The notes under the pieces are model-generated. The model did not search any database. It worked only from the letters and a program-made list of their open reading frames with translations, and had not been told where the DNA came from. Of a stretch of DNA of 64,000 nucleotides, positions 36,950-45,482 are shown piece by piece. Source of the stretch: Campylobacter corcagiensis. Its GTDB lineage: Bacteria; Campylobacterota; Campylobacteria; Campylobacterales; Campylobacteraceae. The stretch lies in contig NZ_CP053842.1 in assembly GCF_013201645.1 (NCBI RefSeq), positions 806,001 through 870,000 on the forward strand. The letters run 5' to 3'. Both the position numbers and the translations under genes were made by a program. Positions within the stretch are counted from its first letter, which is position 1, and the number at the start of each line of letters is the position of its first letter.

Positions 36950-37422
36950 AAAAGATCTATTTTATAAGGCATGCAAAGGCAAAAAAAGAGGCTAAGACAG
37001 ATTTTTTAAGAAATTTAAACGATAGAGGTTTAAAAAATGCAAAAGAGCTTGGAATAAAGCTAAAAGAACTTGGAATTTTACCAGATATAATCTTTTCAAG
37101 CTCTGCAGTTAGAGCCATATCTACAGCAAACATTATAGCTGATAAATTAGGTGCAAAAGTAAAACAAAAAGATGAGCTTTATGATATAAGTACAGATGAG
37201 CTTTTAAGGTTTTTAAAAGCTATAAATTCAGAATTTAATACAGTTTTTATCGTTGGGCACAACCCCACAATGCTTGAAATTTCTGAATTTTTAAGTGACT
37301 CATCTATTGCTAAGATGCCAACTTGTGCGATATTTGGGATTAAATTTGATATACTTAAATTTAAAGACTTAAAAGAGCATAGTGGAGAAGTTATTTTGTA
37401 TGATTATCCTATAAAGGAGTAA
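36946..37422 (+). CDS. SixA-type phosphohistidine phosphatase (histidine phosphatase superfamily)
   Basis: Small phosphatase that removes phosphate from phosphohistidine proteins. 158 residues, near E. coli SixA (161). The RHG-type catalytic motif is IRHAKAKKEA at residues 7-16 (His of RHA). Further residues fit SSSAVRAISTANII (Arg) and VGHNPTMLEI (second His). Translation starts at a TTG that overlaps the DUF455 stop as TTGA, with AAGGAAA upstream, so it is coupled. The next gene starts 3 bases after its stop. Confidence 0.88.
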   Translation: MKKIYFIRHAKAKKEAKTDFLRNLNDRGLKNAKELGIKLKELGILPDIIFSSSAVRAISTANIIADKLGAKVKQKDELYDISTDELLRFLKAINSEFNTVFIVGHNPTMLEISEFLSDSSIAKMPTCAIFGIKFDILKFKDLKEHSGEVILYDYPIKE

Positions 37423-37424
37423 AA

Positions 37425-38672
37425 GTGATAGGTCAAGTTGTAGGAAGCGGGTTAATACACGCAAATGATGGAAATTATTATAGATTTAGTGATTTAGATT
37501 TTGCGGTTGGTCAAAATGTAGAATTTATACCAAATGATGGTGTGGCTACGCAGATAAAGATTTTTAAAGGCGAGATAAAAGAGGAAAAAAATATAAAAAA
37601 TCCTTTTGAAAATTTTAACATAAGAGATAAAATAAAAAACTTAAAACTAATTAATAAAAGCGACACAAAAACTACACCAAAAAAATCAAAAAAAAGTTTG
37701 AATATTCCGAAATTTAAACTTAGTGCATTTAAAAAACCAGAATTTAAAAAACCCACAAACATTAATAGTACGCAAACAGAAAAGCCAATTTTTCAGATAA
37801 AAGAGTATAATAATATAGAAGAGAAAGAGCATAATAATGGTTTTTTTGAAGTACCAGTTTTTGATCTAAAGAAAAATGAGGTTTCAAGCCAAAATAAAGA
37901 ATCCAACAATGCTAAAGTTAAAGAAAAAAATAGTGTAGAAATCTCAAATGATGAGATAAAACTACCGCCATTTAAGACTTTAAAAACAAATCAAGTAAAA
38001 TCACCCAAAAAGTACTCAAAAGAGTTAAAAATTGCAAAAATCCTAGCTATAGGTGGGGTTTTAATGTTTATGGCTAGTTTTGTGATATTTGCCATATATA
38101 AAGATAAAGCGGTTAATCAAGCAACTTTTTGCTTTGCTCTTCTAGCTATTTTATATATTATTATGACATATAAATCACTTTTTATAGTTGGAGAAATGGC
38201 AAAAAGCAAAGATTTAGCTAGAAATTTCTTAAAGTCACTATTTTATCCAGCAATTCTAGCTTTTGTACTTGCATTTACAATAGGCTTTGGCTCGGCATTT
38301 TTAGACGAATTTAGCATAAAAGAGCAGTTTTACATCATAAGTTTAGCAACTTTGATAGCTATAATATGCTGGATTATATATTTTATAAGTATAAATAAAA
38401 AAGTCTATGTAACGCTATCAAGGATAACAAAAATTGAACTTTTTAGAGTTTATATGATACTTTATATTATAAGCAATATAACTATTTCACTGATTTTTAT
38501 CATTACAAGCCATCCAGAATGGATAATCCTTATCTCACCAAATTTAATAAACATAATTTTAGGATTTACACTTATTATAAATTTAGCAATACTTGGAGTA
38601 ACTATCGCAATGTATATAGTATACATAATAGCGTGGATAAAGGTAAAAGAGATAAGAAAAATTTGGTTATAA
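37425..38672 (+). CDS. Membrane protein with N-terminal cold-shock/OB-like domain and six predicted helices
   Basis: Function unknown. 415 residues in three parts. Residues 1-46 (GQVVGSGLIHANDGNYYRF, then VGQNVEFIPNDGVATQI) resemble a compact OB or cold-shock-like fold. Residues 50-200 are low-complexity, rich in K, N, S, E and proline, including repeated KPEFKKP-like text, and are probably disordered. From about residue 203 there are six hydrophobic helices, with a charged tail (IKVKEIRKIWL). The start is a GTG with AAAGGAG upstream. Bacterial proteins joining a cold-shock domain to a DUF1294 membrane part exist, but DUF1294 has fewer helices and I do not see its pattern. A hairpin terminator follows. 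Confidence 0.75.
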   Translation: MIGQVVGSGLIHANDGNYYRFSDLDFAVGQNVEFIPNDGVATQIKIFKGEIKEEKNIKNPFENFNIRDKIKNLKLINKSDTKTTPKKSKKSLNIPKFKLSAFKKPEFKKPTNINSTQTEKPIFQIKEYNNIEEKEHNNGFFEVPVFDLKKNEVSSQNKESNNAKVKEKNSVEISNDEIKLPPFKTLKTNQVKSPKKYSKELKIAKILAIGGVLMFMASFVIFAIYKDKAVNQATFCFALLAILYIIMTYKSLFIVGEMAKSKDLARNFLKSLFYPAILAFVLAFTIGFGSAFLDEFSIKEQFYIISLATLIAIICWIIYFISINKKVYVTLSRITKIELFRVYMILYIISNITISLIFIITSHPEWIILISPNLINIILGFTLIINLAILGVTIAMYIVYIIAWIKVKEIRKIWL

Positions 38673-38681
38673 AAAAATTAT

Positions 38682-38712
38682 GACGCCTTAAAAAAGTAGG
38701 GCGTCTATTTTA
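38682..38712 (+). terminator. Putative terminator after the membrane-protein gene
   Basis: GACGCC (38682-38687) pairs with GGCGTC (38700-38705) around a 12-base loop, followed by TATTTTAG. It ends the long plus-strand run that began at 36161. Confidence 0.6.
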
Positions 38713-39438
38713 GTTGGGTCTGGATTAAAATAGTTTATTAATAGAAAAGTAGTTACAAAACAAAGTAAATATTTATTTTGATCATCTTTTTATTTATTAA
38801 TTGAAAAATAAACAACAATAGGTCAAAACATTTGCGATTTGATTACATAGATACAAAGCTAAACATAAAATTCTTTTTCTAAATCTCCTTATTTAATAAA
38901 TCTACAAAATTAAAAACTTCTTTAAGGCTATTTTTTAATACTACATAAAAGTTCAAAATTTCTATGAGACTAAAGTTATTTTTAAATTTTAAATAATTTT
39001 GTATACGCAAATAAAACATAAAAATTATGTGTAACATTATAGGTATAAAACTTTGATAAAATGTTAAATACAGACTTTTATTTATATTTTGTATTGAAAA
39101 CTATAATTTTCAAACTTTTATTTAAAGCACTTTTAGTGCTATTAAAATTTAGTATTAAATCACGATATATAGTTATTTGAAGAGCTTTACTTTTTGTAAA
39201 TTATGATTTTATCCATTAATTTTTACAGATAAATTTATGTAAAATTAAATTTTCAAAAACTATGTAAAATTATATTGATTTTTAAATGTAGATTTAAAAT
39301 AATGTTAAAATTTAGATATTAATGTTTTTTGTAAAAATGTAAAAATAGATAGTTGGTTGGTTGGAGTATTTACCCTTCTTTGCTTTTGCTGAAAATAATA
39401 AATTTATAAAATTTTAAAAATAACGATTTAAAGTTTGA
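38713..39438. other. Non-coding AT-rich gap of about 730 bases
   Basis: No ORF with a ribosome-binding site and protein-like composition is seen on either strand. It contains a small perfect hairpin AGCACT-TTT-AGTGCT at 39126-39140, a 12-base direct repeat TATGTAAAATTA at 39236 and 39261, and TTGG repeated three times near 39354. The hairpin could be the end of a hyp-operon 3' UTR on the minus strand. Otherwise I see nothing assignable; it is the largest empty stretch in the window. Confidence 0.6.
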
Positions 39439-39780
39439 TTAGCTCATTGTTAAGCTCATCAAATACATATCCTCTCCGTCTAATACCTCAAGGTCGTTTG
39501 AGCCACATTTTGGGCATAAAAACTCATTTTTTTTAAGAATACTTTCTTTTTCGCAGGAGTTACACTTCACAACGATATCTTGTAAATTTATGATAAGCTT
39601 TGCATTTTCACAGACGGTTTCTTTTTTATAAACATCGTAAGCACTTTTTAAAAGGTGTGGTTCAACACCGCTTAAACGCCCTATTTTTAGATGGACTTCT
39701 TCTATTTTTGATTTATTGTTTTTTCTTAAATTTTCCTCACAAAGTGCAACTAGGTCAATTACTATTGAAAGTTCGTGCAT
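39439..39780 (-). CDS. hypA: Hydrogenase nickel incorporation protein HypA
   Basis: Nickel chaperone that, with HypB, loads Ni into the hydrogenase large subunit; in Helicobacter it also serves urease. 113 residues. The N-terminal MHEL provides the Ni-binding His2. The zinc site is two CxxC pairs, CNSCEKE and CPKCGSND, about 16 residues apart. It is the last gene of the hyd-hyp run and follows hypE by 10 bases. No urease genes are in the window. Confidence 0.95.
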   Translation of the reverse strand: MHELSIVIDLVALCEENLRKNNKSKIEEVHLKIGRLSGVEPHLLKSAYDVYKKETVCENAKLIINLQDIVVKCNSCEKESILKKNEFLCPKCGSNDLEVLDGEDMYLMSLTMS

Positions 39781-39790
39781 AAATTTCCTT

Positions 39791-40786
39791 TTAACAAATT
39801 CTTGGAAGCAGTTCGCCTTTTGGTGGCTCTAAAAATCTCTCAACACCATAAATCGTCTCTAAAATCACCCTATTTTTATCATCTTTAAAAGTTTCGCCTA
39901 TAATATTTGCATTTTTATCAAATTTTTGTAAAATTTCAAGTGCTTTTAAAGCATCTTTTTCTTCCACAGCTAAAACAAAAGTCCCCTCATTTGCCAAATC
40001 ACAGGGCTCAAAGCCTAAAATTTCACAAATTCCCATAACTTCATCGCTTATTTTAATACGAGCCTCTTTAACTTTTATGCTAACTTTACAAAACTTAGCC
40101 CACTCGTTTAAAACAGCACTAAGACCGCCTCTTGTAGCATCTCTCATCGCTAGTGGTGTAATGGTTTTTAGAATTTCTAAAACCACTTCATTTAGTGGCT
40201 TACAATCACTTTCTAACTCACTTTCAAAGCCAAGTTCGTCTCTTGCTTGCATTATCACGCTTCCATGCCTTGCGATATCGCCACTTACTAAAATTTTAGC
40301 TTTTTGTTGTGAGCCTAAATTTATGGTATTTATCTCTTTTATGACCTCTCCAACTCCGCTTGTATTTATAAAAATTTTATCACATTTGCCTTTTGGAACG
40401 ACCTTTGTATCGCCACAAACTATAAAAACTCCTGCTTTTTTTGCAGTTTTACTCATAGAGTTTAAAATTTGCTTAAACTCATCAATACTAAAACCCTCTT
40501 CTATGATAAAACTACAACTTAAATAAAGCGGTTTTGCACCAACCATCAAAAGATCATTTACCGTTCCACAAATTGCTATTTTACCGATATCTCCACCGCT
40601 AAAAAATAGCGGAGTTACCACAAAACTATCAGTTGTAAAGGCTAAATTTGTGGAATTTAGCCTTAAAAGTGCAGCGTCATTTGCGCTTTTTAAAATTTCA
40701 TTATCAAAAGCTTTAAAAATGATATCATTTATCAAAGCATTCATCTCTTCGCCACCACCACCATGACTTAAAAGAATTTTTTCCAA
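39791..40786 (-). CDS. hypE: Hydrogenase expression/formation protein HypE
   Basis: Dehydrates the thiocarboxamide on its own C-terminal cysteine to thiocyanate, which supplies CN ligands to the NiFe site. The PurM-like ATP-binding domain begins LSHGGGGEEMNALI. The C terminus ends PRIC, so the modified cysteine is present. I place the start at the TTG at 40786 (331 residues, MEKILLSHGGGG), one base after the hypD stop, with AAGGGGAAG upstream. The ATG at 40822 would add 12 residues unlike the family and overlap hypD by 35 bases. Confidence 0.94.
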   Translation of the reverse strand: MEKILLSHGGGGEEMNALINDIIFKAFDNEILKSANDAALLRLNSTNLAFTTDSFVVTPLFFSGGDIGKIAICGTVNDLLMVGAKPLYLSCSFIIEEGFSIDEFKQILNSMSKTAKKAGVFIVCGDTKVVPKGKCDKIFINTSGVGEVIKEINTINLGSQQKAKILVSGDIARHGSVIMQARDELGFESELESDCKPLNEVVLEILKTITPLAMRDATRGGLSAVLNEWAKFCKVSIKVKEARIKISDEVMGICEILGFEPCDLANEGTFVLAVEEKDALKALEILQKFDKNANIIGETFKDDKNRVILETIYGVERFLEPPKGELLPRIC

Positions 40787-40787
40787 A

Positions 40788-41876
40788 CTAACTTCCCCTT
40801 TTATATTTATAATACGCCGCACAAGCCCCCTCGCTTGAAACCATGCATGACCCTAGTGGATTTTGTGGGTTACAAACCTTGCCAAAGACCTTGCAATCAG
40901 GCGGATTTTTACGCCCTTTTAAAATTTCCCCACAAATACAGGCTTTGTTTTCAGGTTTGCTTTCCACGCTACAATCAAATACTTTTCTTGCATTTATAGC
41001 GTCAAACTCGCCCTTTAAATCAAGCCCACTTTTTGGTATAAGCCCTAGCCCACGCCATGAAAAATCAACCTCTTTAAAATATTTTTTAATTAAATTTAGA
41101 GCCTTTTCATTTCCATTTGGTTTAACAACTCTATCATACTCGTTATAAACTTCAAATTTGTTTTCGTTAAACTGATTTACTAAATTTAGGATGGAATCCA
41201 TCATATCAAGGGGTTCAAAACCACTTATGGCGATTGGTTTTTTATAAGTTTTAGCTATTTTTTCATATGGTTTTGAACCAATTATCACGCTAACATGACT
41301 TGGCCCTAAAAATGCATCTATTTTTACATTTTCATCATCTAAAAGTGCCATAACAGGGGCTGGAACGGTTACATGATTTATATGAAAAAAAAGATTTTTA
41401 AGGTTTAAATTTAGAGCTTTTTCCACCACAACCGCACTCATTGGCGTTGTTGTTTCAAAACCTATGGCAAAAAATATCACATTTTTTTTAGGATTTTCAA
41501 GTGCGATATTTATTGCATCAAGTGGAGAGTAAAGAGCTCTTATATCGCACCCTTTTGCTCTTTGTTTTTGAAGTGTTGAAAAGCTTCCTGGAACTCTTAA
41601 CATATCAGCTAGAGTTGTAAAAATGGTATTTGGCATCGAGGATAGCTTTATAGCTTCATCGATATTATGCCTTGGCATCACGCAAACTGGACATCCTGGT
41701 CCGTGGATAAATTTAATATTTTCTCCAACTAATTTATCAATTCCAAATTTCATAATCGAATGCGTATGTCCGCCACAAATTTCCATTATATTAAGTGGCT
41801 TGTTTGAGGCTTTTTTAATCAACTTTGATAAATTTAAAATATGAGTTTTATCTCTAAAATCGTTTATTAAATCCAT
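40788..41876 (-). CDS. hypD: Hydrogenase formation protein HypD
   Basis: Fe-S scaffold that with HypC assembles the Fe(CN)2CO unit. 362 residues. Seen: the conserved MEICGGHTHSIMKFG with the cysteine of the assembly site, FIHGPGCPVCVMP, FAIGFETTTPMSA, GPSHVSVIIG, and near the end the 4Fe-4S cysteines CICGEILKGRKNPPDC and CNPQNPLGSCMVSSEGAC. It lies 6 bases after hypC and 1 base before the hypE start. Confidence 0.96.
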   Translation of the reverse strand: MDLINDFRDKTHILNLSKLIKKASNKPLNIMEICGGHTHSIMKFGIDKLVGENIKFIHGPGCPVCVMPRHNIDEAIKLSSMPNTIFTTLADMLRVPGSFSTLQKQRAKGCDIRALYSPLDAINIALENPKKNVIFFAIGFETTTPMSAVVVEKALNLNLKNLFFHINHVTVPAPVMALLDDENVKIDAFLGPSHVSVIIGSKPYEKIAKTYKKPIAISGFEPLDMMDSILNLVNQFNENKFEVYNEYDRVVKPNGNEKALNLIKKYFKEVDFSWRGLGLIPKSGLDLKGEFDAINARKVFDCSVESKPENKACICGEILKGRKNPPDCKVFGKVCNPQNPLGSCMVSSEGACAAYYKYKRGS

Positions 41877-41882
41877 TAAATT

Positions 41883-42176
41883 TTAGCCTTTTTCGTTGGA
41901 ATTCATCTTAGATAATCCCATATCGCCCTCATCTTGGCTAATCGTTCCGTCATTCATCTCTTTTGCTATTTTTTTATAAAACTCTAAGCTTTCAAGGGCT
42001 GCTTTTGTGTCGATTTTTTCCATTGCAAAGCCAACGTGGATTAAAACATACTCGCCAACTTTAACAGGCTCACCTATCAAATCCAAACTAACGCCCCTTT
42101 TAACGCCTAAGGTTTCAACGGTGGCAAAATTATTCTCATCAATTTCAACAACTTTTGAAGGTATGCTAAGGCACAT
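41883..42176 (-). CDS. hypC: Hydrogenase assembly chaperone HypC
   Basis: Small chaperone that carries the Fe centre from HypD to the hydrogenase large subunit. 97 residues. The N-terminal MCLSIPSKV gives Cys2, the essential residue exposed after Met removal; GVKRGVSLDLIGEPVKVGEYVLIHVGFAMEKID is cut here to the recognisable GEYVLIHVGFAMEKID. The acidic C-terminal tail (NDGTISQDEGDMGLSKM) is longer than in E. coli HypC. The ATG overlaps the hypB stop by one base. Confidence 0.95.
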   Translation of the reverse strand: MCLSIPSKVVEIDENNFATVETLGVKRGVSLDLIGEPVKVGEYVLIHVGFAMEKIDTKAALESLEFYKKIAKEMNDGTISQDEGDMGLSKMNSNEKG

Positions 42177-42871
42177 TATCTAAGCTCCATTTTAAATTTC
42201 AAGTAACCTAGCCACTTATCAAAGCCCTCGCCTGTTACGCTGTCAAGCTCGATAATATCGGCTTTTGGATTAAGTTTTCTAACGGCATCTATAACTTCAT
42301 TTGTATCAAAATTAAAGTGCTTTTTAACGCTTGATTTTGTGATTATCACTAAATCAGCCGCCCTAAACATCACAGGATATTTTTCTACTTTATCGCTTCC
42401 CTCAGGCGTGCTTAAAAGCACAACATTTATATGTGATCCAACATCATAACTAGCCGGGCATACTAAATTTCCAACATTTTCAACAAAGACTAAATTTAGC
42501 TTTTCAAGTGGGAGATGATGAAGTCCTTTATGCACCATAATCGCATCTAAATGACACCCCTGCCCTGTTGTGATCTGATACGCATAAGCCCCTGCTTTTA
42601 TAATCCTATCAGCGTCGCGGTTGGTTTCTAAATCCCCCTCAACAACGCCGATTTTAAAATCACTTTTTTTAATGGTATTTTCTAAAAGCGTGGTTTTACC
42701 AGCACCTGGACTGCTCATCAAATTTATACAAAATATCCCTTTTTCATCAAGGTGGGCTCTGTTATGGTCTGCTTCTTTGTCGTTTTTAGATAGTATTTTT
42801 GAAACAACTTCTACTGTTTTGCTATTTTCGCTGCTACTTTCATGAGTTTCACAACCGCAATCTTTACACAT
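42176..42871 (-). CDS. hypB: Hydrogenase nickel incorporation GTPase HypB
   Basis: GTPase that drives Ni insertion together with HypA. 231 residues. The N-terminal MCKDCGCE offers a CxxCGC metal site like that of E. coli HypB; the histidine-rich stretch found in some species is absent. GTPase motifs: Walker A SSPGAGKTTLLE, GDLETNRDADRI, the metal-site GQGCHLDA, and the base-recognition VITKSS. It overlaps hypC by one base and follows nikR after a 30-base gap. Confidence 0.96.
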   Translation of the reverse strand: MCKDCGCETHESSSENSKTVEVVSKILSKNDKEADHNRAHLDEKGIFCINLMSSPGAGKTTLLENTIKKSDFKIGVVEGDLETNRDADRIIKAGAYAYQITTGQGCHLDAIMVHKGLHHLPLEKLNLVFVENVGNLVCPASYDVGSHINVVLLSTPEGSDKVEKYPVMFRAADLVIITKSSVKKHFNFDTNEVIDAVRKLNPKADIIELDSVTGEGFDKWLGYLKFKMELR

Positions 42872-42901
42872 AATTTTCTCCTTTAATTTTTATTGTTAAT
42901 T

Positions 42902-43303
42902 TTAAATTACTGCTGTTTTTGTTAATGAGGCAAAATTTACGCCTTTTAAACCTGAAATTTGATTACAAAAATGCTCTATTTTATCACCATCTCCTTTAAT
43001 AACAAGAACTTCAAGGCAGTTGTGATGATCTATATGGACATGTGTGGTACAAAATATATCAATATCTGCATCGTGTTCAAGGTTCATCTTTTTAAAGACT
43101 AAATCACTTTGATGATGATCATAAATAATGGTTAAAACTCCCATTAAAACGCTATTTTTATTATTCCAAGCTTCATTTACAAGGCGTTCTTTTATAAGAT
43201 CTCTTATAAATTCGCTCCTAGTTGAAGTTTGAGCCACCCTTTCATCTACTGCTTTTAGCAAATTTTCAGGCAAAGTTATACTACATCTTACTATTTCATC
43301 CAT
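42902..43303 (-). CDS. nikR: Nickel-responsive transcriptional regulator NikR
   Basis: Ribbon-helix-helix repressor with a C-terminal ACT-like Ni-binding domain; it adjusts nickel uptake and Ni-enzyme genes. The N-terminal part (EIVRCSITLPENLLKAVDE, TRSEFIRDLIKERL) is the DNA-binding domain. THVHIDHHNCLEVLVIKG supplies the His-x-His and Cys nickel ligands. I use the ATG at 43303 (133 residues, same as E. coli NikR) with GGAG 7 bases upstream rather than the in-frame ATG at 43315. It sits between hypF and hypB, inside the Ni-enzyme operon, overlapping the hypF end by 8 bases. Confidence 0.94.
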   Translation of the reverse strand: MDEIVRCSITLPENLLKAVDERVAQTSTRSEFIRDLIKERLVNEAWNNKNSVLMGVLTIIYDHHQSDLVFKKMNLEHDADIDIFCTTHVHIDHHNCLEVLVIKGDGDKIEHFCNQISGLKGVNFASLTKTAVI

Positions 43304-45482
43304 TTTTAGCTCCATTTTTTAAATACCAAATAAGCTGACCTATCGCCACCCCACTATCGTTTGTAGGAATTTCGTGGTTAAAATGATATATGATACCATT
43401 TTTTTTAAATTTTTGACTTAGAATTTCAACTAAAGTTTGATTTTGAAAGACCCCACCACTTAAAACAGGTTCTAAATTTGCATCTTTTGTTATTTTAACT
43501 ATTAAATTTGCTAAGCCATTTATAAATTTAGAACAAGATGTTTTTTTATCATCTTTTAAAGCACCTAAAAAAGCATCTTTATAGATTATAACACCATTTT
43601 CTATATTAAATTCATAAGCATCATTTATATTTTTATCATAGAATTTTTCAACTAGCATTCCAGCTTCTCCATCATAACTTACTTTACTAAGGTTAAAAAC
43701 CACAGCAGCAAAAGCATCAAATATTCGCCCAAGTGAACTTGTTTTTAAAGAATTTATCTCTTTTTCATAGATTAAATCAAGAATTTTATTACTTTGTTGT
43801 GAAATGTTATATTTTTTAAAAATAGCGTATTTAAGCCTTGAAATATCCTTTATACTAGCTTCACCACCAAGTAGCAAAAACTCATCAAAATGATAAATTC
43901 TCTTAAAACCATGATAATTGAAATTTAGCACCTCCCCACCCCAAATTTTAGCGTCTTTAGCGTATCCTGTTCCATCAAATGAAAATCCTATATAGTTTTT
44001 TTGTGGAAGGCTGTTTTCAAATAAATTTGAGATTAGATGAGCGTAGTGGTGCTGGACTTTTTCTACTTTAAATCCTTGCTTTTTAAAGTAGTTTGTATGG
44101 ATAAAATTTGGGTGTAAATCAGCAATGATTTTATCAAATTTGATATCATAGCCTTTTGTAAAAATATCTAAAATTTCCAAAAATCTATCAAAATTTGCTC
44201 GATTTTTAAGATCTCCTATATAAGGAGAGATGATGATAAGACCATCTTTATAGATGGCAAATTGATTTTTCATCTCAGCTCCGAGTGCTAAAAATGAGCC
44301 TTTTATTTTATATTTGCTTAAAAATATCTTAGGATTTATCCCCCTACTCGTCCTTAGAAAATGAGCTTTTTTATCAGCCACAAAAGCCACTGAATCATCA
44401 CTTGGTGTAATAATATCACGATTATTATCAATGTAAAAATCAATCACGCCACTAAGTTTTTTAAGTAAAGTATCTTCATCGTAAATGATCGTTTCGCCAC
44501 CTAAATTTGCACTCGTTGCAATGATTGGGTTTTGAAAATACTCAAACAGTAAAAGATGAAGCCCTGTTGGAGCGATAAAAAGACCAATTTTATCTGTATT
44601 AAAAGCAATACTTTGTGGCATTTTGCCTTTGCTTTTAAGTAGGACAATTGGAGAAATTTTACTACTCATTAGATTTTGTTCATCTGATGAAATTTCAGCA
44701 TAATCTTTAGCCATTTTGATATCTTTAACCATAACGGCAAATGGCTTTGTAGGGCGGTTTTTACGAATTCTTAAATTTTTTATAGCCTCAGGGTTTAGAG
44801 CATCACACATAAGGTGAAATCCTCCAAGCCCTTTTATGGCTAGAATTTTACCATCATTTAAAAGATTTGTGGCACTTTTAATAGCGTCTTCATTTATATT
44901 TAAAATTTCCTTATCTAAATTCTTTAGATAAAGCGTCACGCCGCATTTATTACACGATGTTGGTTCAGCGTGAAAACGGCGATTTAGCGGGTTTTCATAC
45001 TCATTTTCACACTCTTTACACATTTTAAATTTAGCCATTGAAGTGTTTTTTCTATCATAAGGCAGGTTTTTTATCACTGAAAGTCTAGGACCGCAATTTG
45101 TGCAGTTTATAAAAGCATAGTGATAAAATCTTGAGTTTTTATCATAAAATTCGCTTTTGCACTCATCGCATATCGCATAATCAGGCAAAATTGGGCTAAA
45201 TTTAGATGTATTTTTAGACTCTGTAATGCTAAAACGACTATAAATTTTAGAGTTAGTTTCAAAAACTAAAATTTTATCAATTCTTGCAAGAGGGGCTAGT
45301 TTTGGTAGGTTTTTATAAATTTCATCTATTAAATTTTGAGCATTCTCGTCTTTGTTTAGTATGATTTTAACGCCCTGGCTATCGTTATAAACTTCGCCTT
45401 TTATCCCTAAATCTGTTGCTAGTTTATAGATAAATGGACGAAATCCTACTCCTTGAACCGCTCCAAAAATGCTAATCATCAT
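43296..45482 (-). CDS. hypF: Carbamoyltransferase HypF
   Basis: Makes the carbamoyl group from carbamoyl phosphate and ATP and transfers it to HypE as CN precursor. 728 residues. Acylphosphatase domain: ISIFGAVQGVGFRPFIYKLA at the very N terminus, a few residues shorter than usual. Two Zn-finger units follow: CDECKSEF...CTNCGPRL and CKECENEY...CNKCG. Then the YrdC-like domain (KGLGGFHLMCDA, SANLGGE) and a Kae1-like domain (HHYAHLISNL, FDGTGYAKDAKIWGGE, SGGVFQNQTL, NDSGVAIGQ). It overlaps the hydE end by 11 bases. Confidence 0.96.
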   Translation of the reverse strand: MMISIFGAVQGVGFRPFIYKLATDLGIKGEVYNDSQGVKIILNKDENAQNLIDEIYKNLPKLAPLARIDKILVFETNSKIYSRFSITESKNTSKFSPILPDYAICDECKSEFYDKNSRFYHYAFINCTNCGPRLSVIKNLPYDRKNTSMAKFKMCKECENEYENPLNRRFHAEPTSCNKCGVTLYLKNLDKEILNINEDAIKSATNLLNDGKILAIKGLGGFHLMCDALNPEAIKNLRIRKNRPTKPFAVMVKDIKMAKDYAEISSDEQNLMSSKISPIVLLKSKGKMPQSIAFNTDKIGLFIAPTGLHLLLFEYFQNPIIATSANLGGETIIYDEDTLLKKLSGVIDFYIDNNRDIITPSDDSVAFVADKKAHFLRTSRGINPKIFLSKYKIKGSFLALGAEMKNQFAIYKDGLIIISPYIGDLKNRANFDRFLEILDIFTKGYDIKFDKIIADLHPNFIHTNYFKKQGFKVEKVQHHYAHLISNLFENSLPQKNYIGFSFDGTGYAKDAKIWGGEVLNFNYHGFKRIYHFDEFLLLGGEASIKDISRLKYAIFKKYNISQQSNKILDLIYEKEINSLKTSSLGRIFDAFAAVVFNLSKVSYDGEAGMLVEKFYDKNINDAYEFNIENGVIIYKDAFLGALKDDKKTSCSKFINGLANLIVKITKDANLEPVLSGGVFQNQTLVEILSQKFKKNGIIYHFNHEIPTNDSGVAIGQLIWYLKNGAKNG

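Noticed and set aside
39126-39140. AGCACT-TTT-AGTGCT hairpin as terminator of the hyp operon
   Set aside because: Only 6 bp, 300 bases from hypA and without a clear T-run; recorded only within the gap.
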